Source of the DNA: Enterobacteriaceae bacterium LSJC7
Lineage (GTDB): Bacteria > Pseudomonadota > Gammaproteobacteria > Enterobacterales > Enterobacteriaceae
Assembly: GCA_000302695.1 (NCBI GenBank)
Contig: AMFN01000003.1
Span: 806,001 to 870,000 of the forward strand
Direction: 5' to 3'
Length of the DNA stretch: 64,000 bases
Of the stretch, positions 9,259 through 18,033 are shown piece after piece (within the stretch, counting starts at the first letter, position 1; each line of letters opens with the position of its first letter). Below the pieces are notes generated by a model that had not been told where the DNA came from, did no database searches, and was given only the letters and a program-made list of their open reading frames with translations. A program made the position numbers and the translations under genes.

Positions 9259-10293
9259 ATGAATGCTAATCAGTGGAAAACGCAAGCAACAGCGACGCAA
9301 GAAAGGCCACCACAGTCCATGAAAAATGGCAATCTGGCCATTGTTGATAGTCTTATAAATGACGAGTACATGCAGCTTATTGAAGCTGCATGGTCAAAAG
9401 TAGGCGGCTATGCGCGAGACATCGTTTCTGAATATGAGGACGATGAATCCGCTCCCGCCACCAGAGCGCAAGCACTGGCATGGCTGCGATTGGCTGCGGC
9501 ACGGGGCGTTTCACACCATAGCCCTGTTCTACCCGGCGGATCGGCGTTGTCTTTTTTGAAACTTGCGCGAGATGCCTATCCAGATTTCCTTGCGGGTGAA
9601 TCGAACGGTACTCATTTACTTTTTTCTGGCGATGGTCTGCACATCTGGCGGGGCTATTACAGTTCGTCAAATCCACTCTATGCTCCGCTGAATCAAGCGG
9701 CGGCTGCTGCGCTGGCTGAGCGAGTAAAAGAAGGTGTTCCGTTGCGGGTACTCGAAATCGGTGTCGGTACTGGTGGTGCAACCCTGGCCGTAATCAATGC
9801 CCTCCACCAGGTTGCCACCGCGCCCGTTAGCTATCTGGCAACCGACATCAGCGCGAGTCTTCTTCGTTCAACGGCGGACAAACTGAACCAGTGCCCTGCC
9901 GGGTTAATAGAATTTAATTTCGAACCCTATGATTTTAATACTGAACCAACACGGCAACATGTTTCAACAGGAGGCTTCGATGTTGTGCTTGCGGTTAATG
10001 CGCTTCACAATGCCCACAATCTCCCGGCTTCACTGCGCATGTTGTCTTCACTTCTCAAAGAAGGAGGTGTCCTTATAACCAGCGAGTCGATTTGTGGCGC
10101 GGGTGAGCAAGTCCATCAAGAATTTTTTCTGAACCTACTCCCCCTACCTGCACATCGACAAGGTTGCTCCAGCCGCTTCCTCTCTTCGCAGGATTGGCAG
10201 CATGCGATAGGCAATGCCGGTCTTAAATCTGACATCGCCATCAACAGCATCGGACCAGAGCTTATGCTTTTAGCAACGGTCTCAACAACATGA
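9259..10293 (+). CDS. class I SAM-dependent methyltransferase
   Basis: 344 residues. Motif I is VLEIGVGTGGATLAV (about residue 165), followed by the acidic LATDIS motif, then FDVVLAVNALHNAHN and LKEGGVLITSES, the order seen in PKS/NRPS-type methyltransferase domains. The first 150 residues are unlike a standard methyltransferase and may be a substrate-recognition or lid region. The ATG at 9259 is chosen because AAGGTGGG (9241-9248) lies 10 nt upstream; an upstream in-frame start at 9193 would overlap the previous gene by 50 nt. It overlaps the next gene by 4 nt. Likely methylates the polyketide or sugar; the target atom is not readable. Confidence 0.8.
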   Translation: MNANQWKTQATATQERPPQSMKNGNLAIVDSLINDEYMQLIEAAWSKVGGYARDIVSEYEDDESAPATRAQALAWLRLAAARGVSHHSPVLPGGSALSFLKLARDAYPDFLAGESNGTHLLFSGDGLHIWRGYYSSSNPLYAPLNQAAAAALAERVKEGVPLRVLEIGVGTGGATLAVINALHQVATAPVSYLATDISASLLRSTADKLNQCPAGLIEFNFEPYDFNTEPTRQHVSTGGFDVVLAVNALHNAHNLPASLRMLSSLLKEGGVLITSESICGAGEQVHQEFFLNLLPLPAHRQGCSSRFLSSQDWQHAIGNAGLKSDIAINSIGPELMLLATVSTT

Positions 10294-11189
10294 CAGAGCA
10301 GAAAGCACCAAGTCTGGTCTTAACTGGCTCCACGGGCTACCTTGGCAAACAAGTGTTGGCGGCGCTGAAGGCGACCAATGTAAAAGTTGAGTCGTTTTCT
10401 TTCAGCAAATTTTTAAGAGGCGCCGCCGAACCCGCCGCCTTGCGTAGACTGCAACAGGCTGACGTGGTTTGTCACCTCGCGGGCATTCATCCTCACCAGC
10501 CAATCACCCCGTCTGAGAATTTATATTGGGAGGTAAACGTTGTTGGCACGAAAAAACTGCTCACTGCTGCCCAGAATGCCGGTCGTATCGTATTTGCTTC
10601 CAGCGCAATGGCAGCAGGAGGAAAAACACAACCAGGGCCGAATCAGGGGCTTCTGGCTTACGCAAATTCGAAGAGAGCAGCAGAGGCTCTGGTTGTAGAG
10701 TGCGCGGGCATCAACGCCAGTAGCCTGTCACTGCGTTTTCAGGCCATAGCAGGTGCTCATCGTGAGCCATGCGTCGGGTTAATTGGCAATGCGCTTCGCG
10801 CAGCCCGCGAAGGCACGCCGCTCACGATTTTTCGACAAGCGCCTCCTCGTGAATATCTCCATGTCGCCGATGCTGCTTCAGCAATCGTTGCCGCCTGCCT
10901 GGCTCCCGTTGAGGGACATTCTGTTATCGATATTGGCACCGGGTTTCCACAACACGTATCAACCGTTGTGCAAACCGTTGAGCGAGTCACGGGAGTTGAA
11001 ATCCAAAAGCACAGTGTCAGGAGTCGCACAGAACCGGCTCCGCAAACCAGCGACCTCCTGGCCGCAAGAACGTTGTTGCGCTGGCAAGCCTGTAGAAGCG
11101 GTCTTACGCGCATCATCATTGACCAATGGGAGGATCAACAACATCGTGCAACGATATCCATTCCCACGGGCGCAGGTTTAATACCATGA
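10290..11189 (+). CDS. extended SDR, NAD-dependent epimerase/dehydratase family
   Basis: 299 residues. The N-terminal NAD(P)-binding motif is TGSTGYLGKQVLAAL (residues about 11-26). Others are the VCHLAGIHP segment and a catalytic YANSK box (Tyr/Lys, about residue 130) with an upstream serine in FASSAMAAG. Family members include nucleotide-sugar epimerases, dehydratases and 4-ketoreductases as well as 3-beta-hydroxysteroid-type reductases. With deoxysugar genes nearby it is a reasonable candidate for a sugar ketoreductase or epimerase, but reduction of the polyketide chain is equally possible. ATGA overlaps on both sides tie it to its neighbours. Confidence 0.78.
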   Translation: MTEQKAPSLVLTGSTGYLGKQVLAALKATNVKVESFSFSKFLRGAAEPAALRRLQQADVVCHLAGIHPHQPITPSENLYWEVNVVGTKKLLTAAQNAGRIVFASSAMAAGGKTQPGPNQGLLAYANSKRAAEALVVECAGINASSLSLRFQAIAGAHREPCVGLIGNALRAAREGTPLTIFRQAPPREYLHVADAASAIVAACLAPVEGHSVIDIGTGFPQHVSTVVQTVERVTGVEIQKHSVRSRTEPAPQTSDLLAARTLLRWQACRSGLTRIIIDQWEDQQHRATISIPTGAGLIP

Positions 11190-11596
11190 ATTACGACGCG
11201 GCAGAACTCATCCCGCACCGGGGCGAGATGTTGTTTGTTCATACCATCTCGTCGCTGGAACCCGGTGTTAGTGCAACTGGCGAATGGCAACCTTTACGTA
11301 ACGACTGGCTCAGGTCACACCCACATTCCACCCATCTGTTGCCCATGTTGCCAATGGAAGCGCTTGCACAGCTTGGTGCTTGTGCTGTTTTTGCTCTTGA
11401 ACGCTATCGAGGCCGCACACCGTTTCTGGTAGGCCTTGAAAATGTTGAACTCCTCCATCCTTACTCTACCGACAGTACGGTTTACCTCGCGGTCGAGATC
11501 ATGAGCTTAGGAAGTCGGTTTGGAAAAGCACGAGGAACAGCAAAGGTAGGGACACAAACCCTGTGCCGTGGAGAAATCTCTTTTGTCGTCGTTTAG
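11186..11596 (+). CDS. FabZ/FabA-like hot-dog dehydratase
   Basis: 136 residues, the normal length of a FabZ-type 3-hydroxyacyl-ACP dehydratase. The N-terminus LIPHRGEMLFVHTI matches the FabZ LPHR..LLVD motif. The active-site region SHPHSTHLLPMLPMEALAQLGA retains the catalytic His and the Glu of the GHFP...E.AAQ pattern, with divergent residues between. The ATG at 11186 gives a 4-nt overlap with the preceding gene and the correct family N-terminus, so longer in-frame starts are rejected. With the ketosynthase and ketoreductase it completes an elongation/reduction/dehydration set, which would build a polyene chain (inference). It is the last gene of the visible operon. Confidence 0.82.
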   Translation: MNYDAAELIPHRGEMLFVHTISSLEPGVSATGEWQPLRNDWLRSHPHSTHLLPMLPMEALAQLGACAVFALERYRGRTPFLVGLENVELLHPYSTDSTVYLAVEIMSLGSRFGKARGTAKVGTQTLCRGEISFVVV

Positions 11597-11943
11597 AAAT
11601 CCAGGACCACGTAAACACCGTCTTGCAATGCCAGTCGTTGGTCGAACAAAAAGCGTAGACAGAGGATTTCAAACGTTAGCAACGGAGGATAATGCAGTTG
11701 TGTCACTGCTAATAAACCAGGTTGAAGCAGGAGTAAGCTGAGCAATAAGGATATGGAATGGTGTTTATAGCGATCCCCATATATAGCTGAAAATGCTTTT
11801 TAAAGATTAAAAAATACCGCGCGCTGGCAACACAATCCAATAAAGGGTGGAGAAATGACCACAGCCTAGTGTTCGTGTGTGGTTATTAACTGATGGGCGC
11901 AGTGGTAATTAAATTTCATATCAGTGACATGGAGTGCTGAGAA
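11597..11943 (+). other. 347-bp gap between biosynthetic operon and permease
   Basis: No confident gene. A 37-codon open frame at 11628-11741 has no recognisable ribosome-binding site and no similarity I know. No hairpin followed by a T run is evident, so termination of the operon may be Rho-dependent. The last 200 bp are A/T-rich and probably contain the promoter of the downstream permease gene. Confidence 0.4.
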
Positions 11944-12933
11944 ATGTTGAATAAACGATTTTTCCCCATCTATTGGGCATTATTTATCTGGGCAATCTGG
12001 GGAACGTATATGGCATACGCCGATGCCTGGTATTTATTTCAGGAAAACTGGTTTATGAGTGTGACCATGGCACTGGGTTCATTCATTGCCGGAGCCACCA
12101 GTGAGGGGGGAGGAGCCGTTGCCTTTCCGGTGATGGTCCTGATTTTTGATATCCCCCCCAGCATTGCCCGCGATTTTTCATTGATGATTCAGTCGGTTGG
12201 TATGGTAGCCGCCTCTATGACAATCATTATGCTGAGAATACCCATTGTCTGGCGGGCGGTAGTACTGCCATCACTGGGTGGTGCGTGTGGCGTGATCTTT
12301 GGCATTGAGGTGATGCAGCCAATGATGTCTCCCCCGCTGGTTAAACTTTTCTTCACCAGCCTCTGGCTTTCGTTTGGCTGTGTTTTGTTCTGGACCAACC
12401 GACATGCGGATCGCCAGGTTGTGAAGGTCATGGGGCCGGCGACACATTCAGATATTATCAGGTTGCTTACTGTTGGTTTTATTGGCGGGACAGTGAGCGG
12501 GATCACTGGCAGTGGCTTAGATCTCATTACCTTTTCGTTGCTGGTGCTGTTTTACCGTACCTGTGAAAGCGTGGCCACCCCCACCTCAGTGCTCCTGATG
12601 GCGATCAATTCAGTGTGTGCGTTTCTCTGGATGGAAGGGTTTAGCTCGGGTGTTGCCGAAGCCACATGGGATTATTGGCTGGTATGCATTCCGATTGTGG
12701 TGATTGGGGCGCCACTGGGAGCGTGGTTTATTCGCAACAAGTCACGTCTGTTTATTGCGAGAATACTGTATGCTTCTATTGTATTTCAATACCTCGGCGC
12801 AGTGATAATACTGCCTATGGATATAAGTCTCGTACTCTTTAGCGCTTCGGTGATTATTGTCGGATTACTTTGTTTCTGGACAGCAATTCATTTTGGTAAT
12901 CGGCGCTTAAAACATGTCAGGGCTGAGGAGTAA
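11944..12933 (+). CDS. TauE/SafE family permease
   Basis: 329-residue integral membrane protein with about eight to nine hydrophobic segments. It has the TauE/SafE family features: a short first-half repeat around SFIAGATSEGGGAVAFPVM and a second-half glycine-rich repeat around GFIGGTVSGITGSGLDLI. The family exports sulfite, sulfonates or other small anions. GGAG lies a few bases upstream of the ATG. It follows the biosynthetic operon on the same strand after 347 bp, so it may be separately transcribed. Whether it serves the pathway (export, sulfur or organic-acid handling) or is an unrelated neighbour cannot be decided from the sequence. Confidence 0.82.
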   Translation: MLNKRFFPIYWALFIWAIWGTYMAYADAWYLFQENWFMSVTMALGSFIAGATSEGGGAVAFPVMVLIFDIPPSIARDFSLMIQSVGMVAASMTIIMLRIPIVWRAVVLPSLGGACGVIFGIEVMQPMMSPPLVKLFFTSLWLSFGCVLFWTNRHADRQVVKVMGPATHSDIIRLLTVGFIGGTVSGITGSGLDLITFSLLVLFYRTCESVATPTSVLLMAINSVCAFLWMEGFSSGVAEATWDYWLVCIPIVVIGAPLGAWFIRNKSRLFIARILYASIVFQYLGAVIILPMDISLVLFSASVIIVGLLCFWTAIHFGNRRLKHVRAEE

Positions 12934-13106
12934 AATTTACGTTTTACGACGTGATGTTTTACCCCAAAACCGGGGTGTTCCGCAGGCAGTAGAGGTCGGT
13001 AAGTAAAAAAACATTAACGTACTGTATGCCCCGTTTCCCTGGCGGAACGCATAACAGCTACGGGGAAACGGCTGAACCAGCGGGTACGCTTTTTACTATT
13101 CCATGT

Positions 13107-13141
13107 GGCCCAGGAATTGATGAATATTCAATTCCTGGGCC
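13107..13141. terminator. perfect 14-bp inverted repeat between convergent genes
   Basis: The arms GGCCCAGGAATTGA and TCAATTCCTGGGCC flank a 7-nt loop. Both the permease (plus) and the TIGR03032 gene (minus) converge on it. There is no T run on either side, so it is either a Rho-independent-like bidirectional barrier or an mRNA 3'-end stabiliser. An operator role is less likely between two 3' ends. Confidence 0.5.
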
Positions 13142-13183
13142 AAAGCGTTGCCGCATAGACCGTGGCCAGACAATGTCCGAGTT

Positions 13184-14359
13184 TTAATCATTCGAGTCCA
13201 CAAGGTCAGACTGCTCGTTTGGTGGCTCCGACAAGGGTTCGGGTGTATTCCAGGTAATCAGTTTGCCAAGCTCAGGCGTACCAGGCGACAATGCCATTGG
13301 CGCGTGAAAGCCGGGTAAAAATTCCACGTCATAGAGTTCTGCCACATCACCATCTATCCTGAACCACTCCACACAACCGCCTGTTTTTAAATCAATAATC
13401 TGAATGCCGCACCAGGGAGAACTATCGGCCTCTTTTAAACGCTGTTCCAGCGGCAGACCTTCAAATCGTTCATAACGGGGTTTTGATAAACCCACCACGG
13501 CGTAGTCACCGTAAAACGCAAGACCACGCAGAAAGCCCGGGCAAAATGCAACAGGTTTGAAATGCCCGGTCCGGGAACTACCATGTGCCTCCTCACTCCC
13601 CAGCCCTTCAACTACACCGAGTTCTCCTGTGCCGGCGTTCAGAAGCCACAGACGACCATCATGCCATCGGGGCGAATGCGGCATCGACAATCCATCGCAG
13701 ACAATCCGACCGGTTTGAACCTCAACAACGACACCACCACCATCGCGCCGATCGCGCCAACCATCCACCGTGTTTGAGCGCGAGACCGCCGTTACAAAGG
13801 CTGGTTTGCCATTGCGCATCGCCAGGCCATTGAGGTGGCAACGATCCTCATCCACAATTCGATCAATAAACGGCGGCTTCCAATAAGGTGAGAAACTATG
13901 CCGTGACGATAAGGTGGCCAGACAATTGAAACGCGTATTCACAAAAATGATCTGGCCATCTGAAGCCATACCCACATCATGCGCGTCGAGTCTTCCGGTC
14001 ATATGGATATGGCGTGGCACAAAGCAAGCATCAAAGCTGCCGTTTAACCTCTCATGAGGCTCAAGGACGTTCTCAAAGCGCAGGATCTCCATACCGCCCG
14101 CTAAGATAAGCTGGCCACTCTCTTGCCAACTTAGCCCCATCGGTTTAGGCATCGCTGCTTCATGAACGTTTAAGCCCCCCATTGAGTTGCACCCAATCAT
14201 ATAAAGCAGGCCTGATTGATACGACGACACGGCAAGCGAAACACCAAGTTGGGTCAACAGTGTCACGAGTCCGCCAGACTGGCTATATTCAACCTGAAGA
14301 GCTCTATCTGCTGCCCCGGTGTCACGCTGCATATCCTTTGAATGCTTTAAATTATCCAT
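13184..14359 (-). CDS. TIGR03032 family protein
   Basis: 391 residues, a beta-propeller-like TIGR03032 protein of unknown function. Recognisable family stretches are the N-terminal ITLYMIGC-like segment (LLYMIGCNSMGGLNVHE), VNTRFNCLATLSSRHSF followed by WKPPFID, DRCHLNGLAM, GGVVVEV, GLSMPHSPRWHDGRLWLLNAGTGELGVV and FCPGFLRGLAFYGDYAVVGLSKPR. No signal peptide is visible. In other genomes such proteins occur near secretion or peptide-modification genes. Here it lies between a permease and an ABC1-family kinase, with the same orientation as the kinase (115-bp gap), so the two may form a small operon. Confidence 0.8.
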   Translation of the reverse strand: MDNLKHSKDMQRDTGAADRALQVEYSQSGGLVTLLTQLGVSLAVSSYQSGLLYMIGCNSMGGLNVHEAAMPKPMGLSWQESGQLILAGGMEILRFENVLEPHERLNGSFDACFVPRHIHMTGRLDAHDVGMASDGQIIFVNTRFNCLATLSSRHSFSPYWKPPFIDRIVDEDRCHLNGLAMRNGKPAFVTAVSRSNTVDGWRDRRDGGGVVVEVQTGRIVCDGLSMPHSPRWHDGRLWLLNAGTGELGVVEGLGSEEAHGSSRTGHFKPVAFCPGFLRGLAFYGDYAVVGLSKPRYERFEGLPLEQRLKEADSSPWCGIQIIDLKTGGCVEWFRIDGDVAELYDVEFLPGFHAPMALSPGTPELGKLITWNTPEPLSEPPNEQSDLVDSND

Positions 14360-14474
14360 ATATCTCTCACAACTGCGCTATTTCAGACAATAAACCCGAA
14401 CCAGACCCATAATTCACACCGGTCAGGAATTAAACGGGCACAGCGTTTCTGAAAAAAACAGGAATAGCCAAAAA

Positions 14475-15836
14475 TCACAGCCCCACAGCTAACAGAAAGC
14501 GGCGAGCTTCTGCCTGAAAATCAAGCGATGGCGATAACTGTTTTACGATTCCTTCAAAAACGACCAGCGCCAAAATTACGGTAACAAAATCGGTAGATCC
14601 ACGTAGTCCGTTACGACGAAATAGCTCAAAGAGTTCTTTTGCAAAGCGAGCCACCTCGAATTGTTCGGCGTTCTTACCTGAGTTTGCGTTGACCAATTCA
14701 CACATCTCTTTTTCAAAACACTGCCAGTCGAAAGCCCTGGTGCGCCAGGTGGATGTTGAAAGCGCTATTTTCGCGCATTCGCTGCCATTGTTTGTTGCAA
14801 TCGACAAGAAGAATCGAGTGAACTCAGATTTCCTTGTGGGATCCAGGTGAACGACTAACCCGCAATCGAGTAATACGAGTACTTCATCATGCCTGAACCT
14901 GACGTTACCTGAATGCAGATCACCGTGAACGAACCCGTCGACAAAAATCATTTGGAAAAGTGCCCGGAGGCAAGTTTTGGCGAGTTCATCTGTGCGCCCC
15001 GCTTTTTTAGCCACTTGCTCGACTCGTTGCAGACCGTCGAGATACGCCATCGTCAGCATGTGGTCGTTTGAAAGCTCACTGTATATGCGGGGCAACTGGA
15101 CGTGAGGCGATTTGCAAAAATTCGCTCTGAATTTGGTATAGTTGTCAGCCTCGGCTGATAAATCCAGCTGACAAATCAGGACATGGCGAAACTCCTCTAC
15201 CATTGAAGCCATTGGGATTAACCTCATCTGCGGCAGCAAACTCAGTAGCTTAGCCATTGCTGAAAAGAGCACCATGTCACAAAGCATCCGCCATCGCACA
15301 CCCGGTCGCACGATCTTAACCGCGACCACTGAGCCATCTAACCGTTCAGCCCGATAAACATGGGCCACGCTACCAGCCGCAATGGGTTCTTCATCAAAGT
15401 GCCTGAAGACGCTGTGTAGCTCTCGGCCAAGCAGCTGTGCTATCAGACGCTTTACTTTTGCGGGTTTTCTGGACTCCACTTGTTCTTGCAGGCAGGCTAA
15501 CTGGGAGGAGATTTCCGGGGACACGATGTCCGGTCTGGAACTGAGGATTTGGCCAAGCTTGATGAAAGTCGGCCCGAGAGCCTGCAGCGCTTCACGCAGT
15601 GTTTTACCCTGGGAAACAAAATAGCCACTTCTTGAATTGAAACGCCTCAGGGACCAACTTAAAGACATTTTCAGGGCATAGGCTGAGACAACCAGGCCTA
15701 TTTCAGCAATACGCACTGGCAGAAGAATGATGAGTTTGGCGCAATCACGCAAACGACCAACCGGGTTCGTCGAATGCGGTTCTGAATATCCCTTGCTGTT
15801 TTCAGGCGTTTTTGATTCGTTTTGCATTGCTCTCAC
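14475..15836 (-). CDS. ABC1/UbiB/AarF-family atypical kinase
   Basis: 453 residues. The family hallmarks are present: the KxGQ motif in FIKLGQILSSRPDIV, the Ala-rich loop replacing the P-loop (AAGSVAHVYRAE), the VAIK-type lysine in VVAVKIVRPG, the catalytic loop VHGDLHSGNV and a DFG-like LLDCGLV. UbiB proteins are ATPases that help extract or modify lipophilic intermediates such as ubiquinone precursors. The housekeeping ubiB lies elsewhere in enterobacteria, so this is a paralogue within an accessory region. A role in handling a hydrophobic metabolite is possible (inference). An in-frame ATG three codons downstream is an alternative start. Confidence 0.85.
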   Translation of the reverse strand: MRAMQNESKTPENSKGYSEPHSTNPVGRLRDCAKLIILLPVRIAEIGLVVSAYALKMSLSWSLRRFNSRSGYFVSQGKTLREALQALGPTFIKLGQILSSRPDIVSPEISSQLACLQEQVESRKPAKVKRLIAQLLGRELHSVFRHFDEEPIAAGSVAHVYRAERLDGSVVAVKIVRPGVRWRMLCDMVLFSAMAKLLSLLPQMRLIPMASMVEEFRHVLICQLDLSAEADNYTKFRANFCKSPHVQLPRIYSELSNDHMLTMAYLDGLQRVEQVAKKAGRTDELAKTCLRALFQMIFVDGFVHGDLHSGNVRFRHDEVLVLLDCGLVVHLDPTRKSEFTRFFLSIATNNGSECAKIALSTSTWRTRAFDWQCFEKEMCELVNANSGKNAEQFEVARFAKELFELFRRNGLRGSTDFVTVILALVVFEGIVKQLSPSLDFQAEARRFLLAVGL

Positions 15837-17245
15837 GCTTTAAAGAAAATTAACTGGCGTCACTTCCTGATGCAGGTTGAACGTTGCTTTTCACTTTTCC
15901 ATCAACCCACTTTGGGAGCGACATAAAACTAAAATCAAGGGCTACTATCGCCGGGGCGTTTCTCGCCTTTTTATTACATTGCCCTGATATGAATATCTGT
16001 TTCATTATCTTAAAAAAGGCTTTCCCGCCCGATATGAGAAGCGATACATATCCTCATCTATATCGTCTTATTGTTGTCTCGCGCTGGTATAACGGGTATT
16101 ACGTCGTGACAACGTGAAAATTATCTGAGTGTTTTGCTATTCGGCTACTGCCGATGGATTCGCAAATGCTATCACGAATATTGACGCTGGCTTAATGAGA
16201 CTTAACGATACTTCCATCAATAAAAACCCACTCTGGATCACGTTAATCACTTAAAAACTAAAAATTTCAGCTATCACACCTTTACCTGTCTACAGGTTGA
16301 ACTGCCTGAATAGCTTAATCCGGCACCCGCACACCGCGAAATATCTCACCAGAGCATGACCGTTCGCACCCGGAAATATACTCTCTTTATACGCCATTCG
16401 ATGTTCCGGCTTTTTGTCACCCTGCCCCTGAAATACGTCTTATACGCGAGTAAAGACCGGGTTTTATCTTTTAGCTTAAACAAGGTCATTGAAGTATGCC
16501 GCATTCACAAAACCATCACAAGGCGCTAATTTTACTATTATTTCCCACCATCAAGGCCACCTCCCCCCCACAAAAGCACTTGCATAGCCACGACCTGTCT
16601 TTGGGCAACACCCAGGGTTGGGATACCTTTCTTCAATTTTGCATCATTTAACACTCATGTTTACCGCCACTATATTTCAACGCTCGACTGATTACGACAA
16701 TAACGTATTAAAATGCTAACAAGGAAGGCCGTATTGAGAAAATCAATAACCCGAGCTTCCAGAAAAAAGTTAAAAGCGCAGAAAAATGAAACACGCCATA
16801 ACGTTGAAAATCCCTATCCTCGTTTAACTGTCACCGACACCTCGTTTTCCCGGAGTGAGTCATAATAGAGTTTCGCTTCCCGTCGTGGGCGCCAAAAAAA
16901 GCTGGCTTTACCCCTGGCTATTGAACAGGTGACTTTGGCACTGGGGCGTGTTTCATCAGAACTTTCACCTGACCCTGACGATATTTAATCATCATGTCAT
17001 CGGCTATTGGGTTCTGAATACTTCGCTTTATATTAACAACTTTTCTTTCCGTAAAAATGTGAAGAGTACCAATATTCATATTGGCATGACCACGCCATGC
17101 CCCGTCTCAGTTATGCCAGAAGGTTGGCTGTCTCGCCACCTAGACATGGCGTGATTCGCAGCCCTAATATTAAATCCGTAATTTAACGTGATTAAATTTA
17201 CAAGCAGTCCCACTACGTGAACAGAAATAAGTAAAAGGAATATTT
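15837..17245. other. 1.4-kb A/T-rich stretch without a convincing gene
   Basis: No frame here shows a known domain. The longest open frame (15884-16117, 77 codons) lacks a ribosome-binding site and family similarity. Base composition is visibly richer in A/T than the flanking genes. It must carry the divergent promoters of the kinase gene (leftward) and of the 17246 gene (rightward). AAAGGA just upstream of 17246 is a usable ribosome-binding site. No terminator or insertion-sequence ends were recognised. Confidence 0.5.
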
Positions 17246-17932
17246 ATGATACAACTCGCAGATATGAGATTAGAGGAAGTTGGTCCTGCTCTCCCCGATG
17301 AAATCGCAACCCCCTGGAAAGCACTGCGCAACCGCGCAAGCGAAATCTTGCTGAGAATGGAGCCGCGACGCACATTCCCGGATGGTTCACGCGGCTACAA
17401 AGCGACGTCACAGACAACAATTGAAGTGGTTGTGGGAACGAAACATGACGATCCTAATGCCCCGCGCGAGCGCTTCGAGTTCCCTGAGTCTGATTTCGAA
17501 ATCCTTGTTCATGACCCGGTCTTTAGCATGAACGGGACCATTCGCCTGGACCTGGAAATTAAGAACTACCGTACTGAGATGATCAGTAAAGTCCTTTTCC
17601 CCGGCCAGACTATCGCTCTCGGTGTGGGTACGTCTTTTAATGCCGACCTCAAGCCTTCTATTGGCCGCCTGGAAATTCCTCTCGGCGTAGAGTTCGGGCC
17701 GGAGTCTGTTCGAAGCCAACAATTCATTCATTTGGCTGTTGAAACACCGATGGGAGTGCTGCACAACCCGGATGCCGCCCATATGCGTGCAAACGTCAAC
17801 CAGGTCCCTCCCGTTGGCTCTGTTTATAGCCAGAATGGGCTTGTACCGATGGCGAATGCACAAGGCGAAATTGTTGCGATTAAAACGCTGACTGAGACGA
17901 AAATCGTCAAGCTGTTGCCTTTGACAGAGTAA
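17246..17932 (+). CDS. hypothetical protein, unrecognised family
   Basis: 228 residues, soluble, without signal peptide or membrane segments. It is rich in predicted beta-strands (FEILVHDPVFSMNGTIRLDLEI, GQTIALGVGTSFNADLKPSI, RLEIPLGVEFGPESVRSQQF), suggesting a beta-sandwich or jelly-roll fold, but I do not recognise the family. AAAGGA about 8 nt upstream supports the ATG. It is followed after about 100 bp by the C-methyltransferase and NDP-hexose dehydratase in the same direction, so it may belong to a deoxysugar or tailoring sub-operon. Homologues in actinomycete-type clusters would be worth seeking. Confidence 0.7.
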   Translation: MIQLADMRLEEVGPALPDEIATPWKALRNRASEILLRMEPRRTFPDGSRGYKATSQTTIEVVVGTKHDDPNAPRERFEFPESDFEILVHDPVFSMNGTIRLDLEIKNYRTEMISKVLFPGQTIALGVGTSFNADLKPSIGRLEIPLGVEFGPESVRSQQFIHLAVETPMGVLHNPDAAHMRANVNQVPPVGSVYSQNGLVPMANAQGEIVAIKTLTETKIVKLLPLTE

Positions 17933-18033
17933 TCCCCACTCATCGCTTTGCAGCCTGGTTGAGGCTCTGCCTGTAAAACCGGGGCTGCAAAGCTCATTGA
18001 AAAATTTCAACAAAGAAGACAGCTAAAACATTT

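Noticed and set aside
11628-11741. 37-codon ATG frame after the dehydratase gene
   Set aside because: No ribosome-binding site, no family resemblance, and short enough to occur by chance; mentioned only in the gap entry.
12933-14359. TauE permease and TIGR03032 as certain members of the biosynthetic pathway
   Set aside because: The permease is 347 bp past the operon and the TIGR03032 gene is on the opposite strand; no sequence feature links them to the product.
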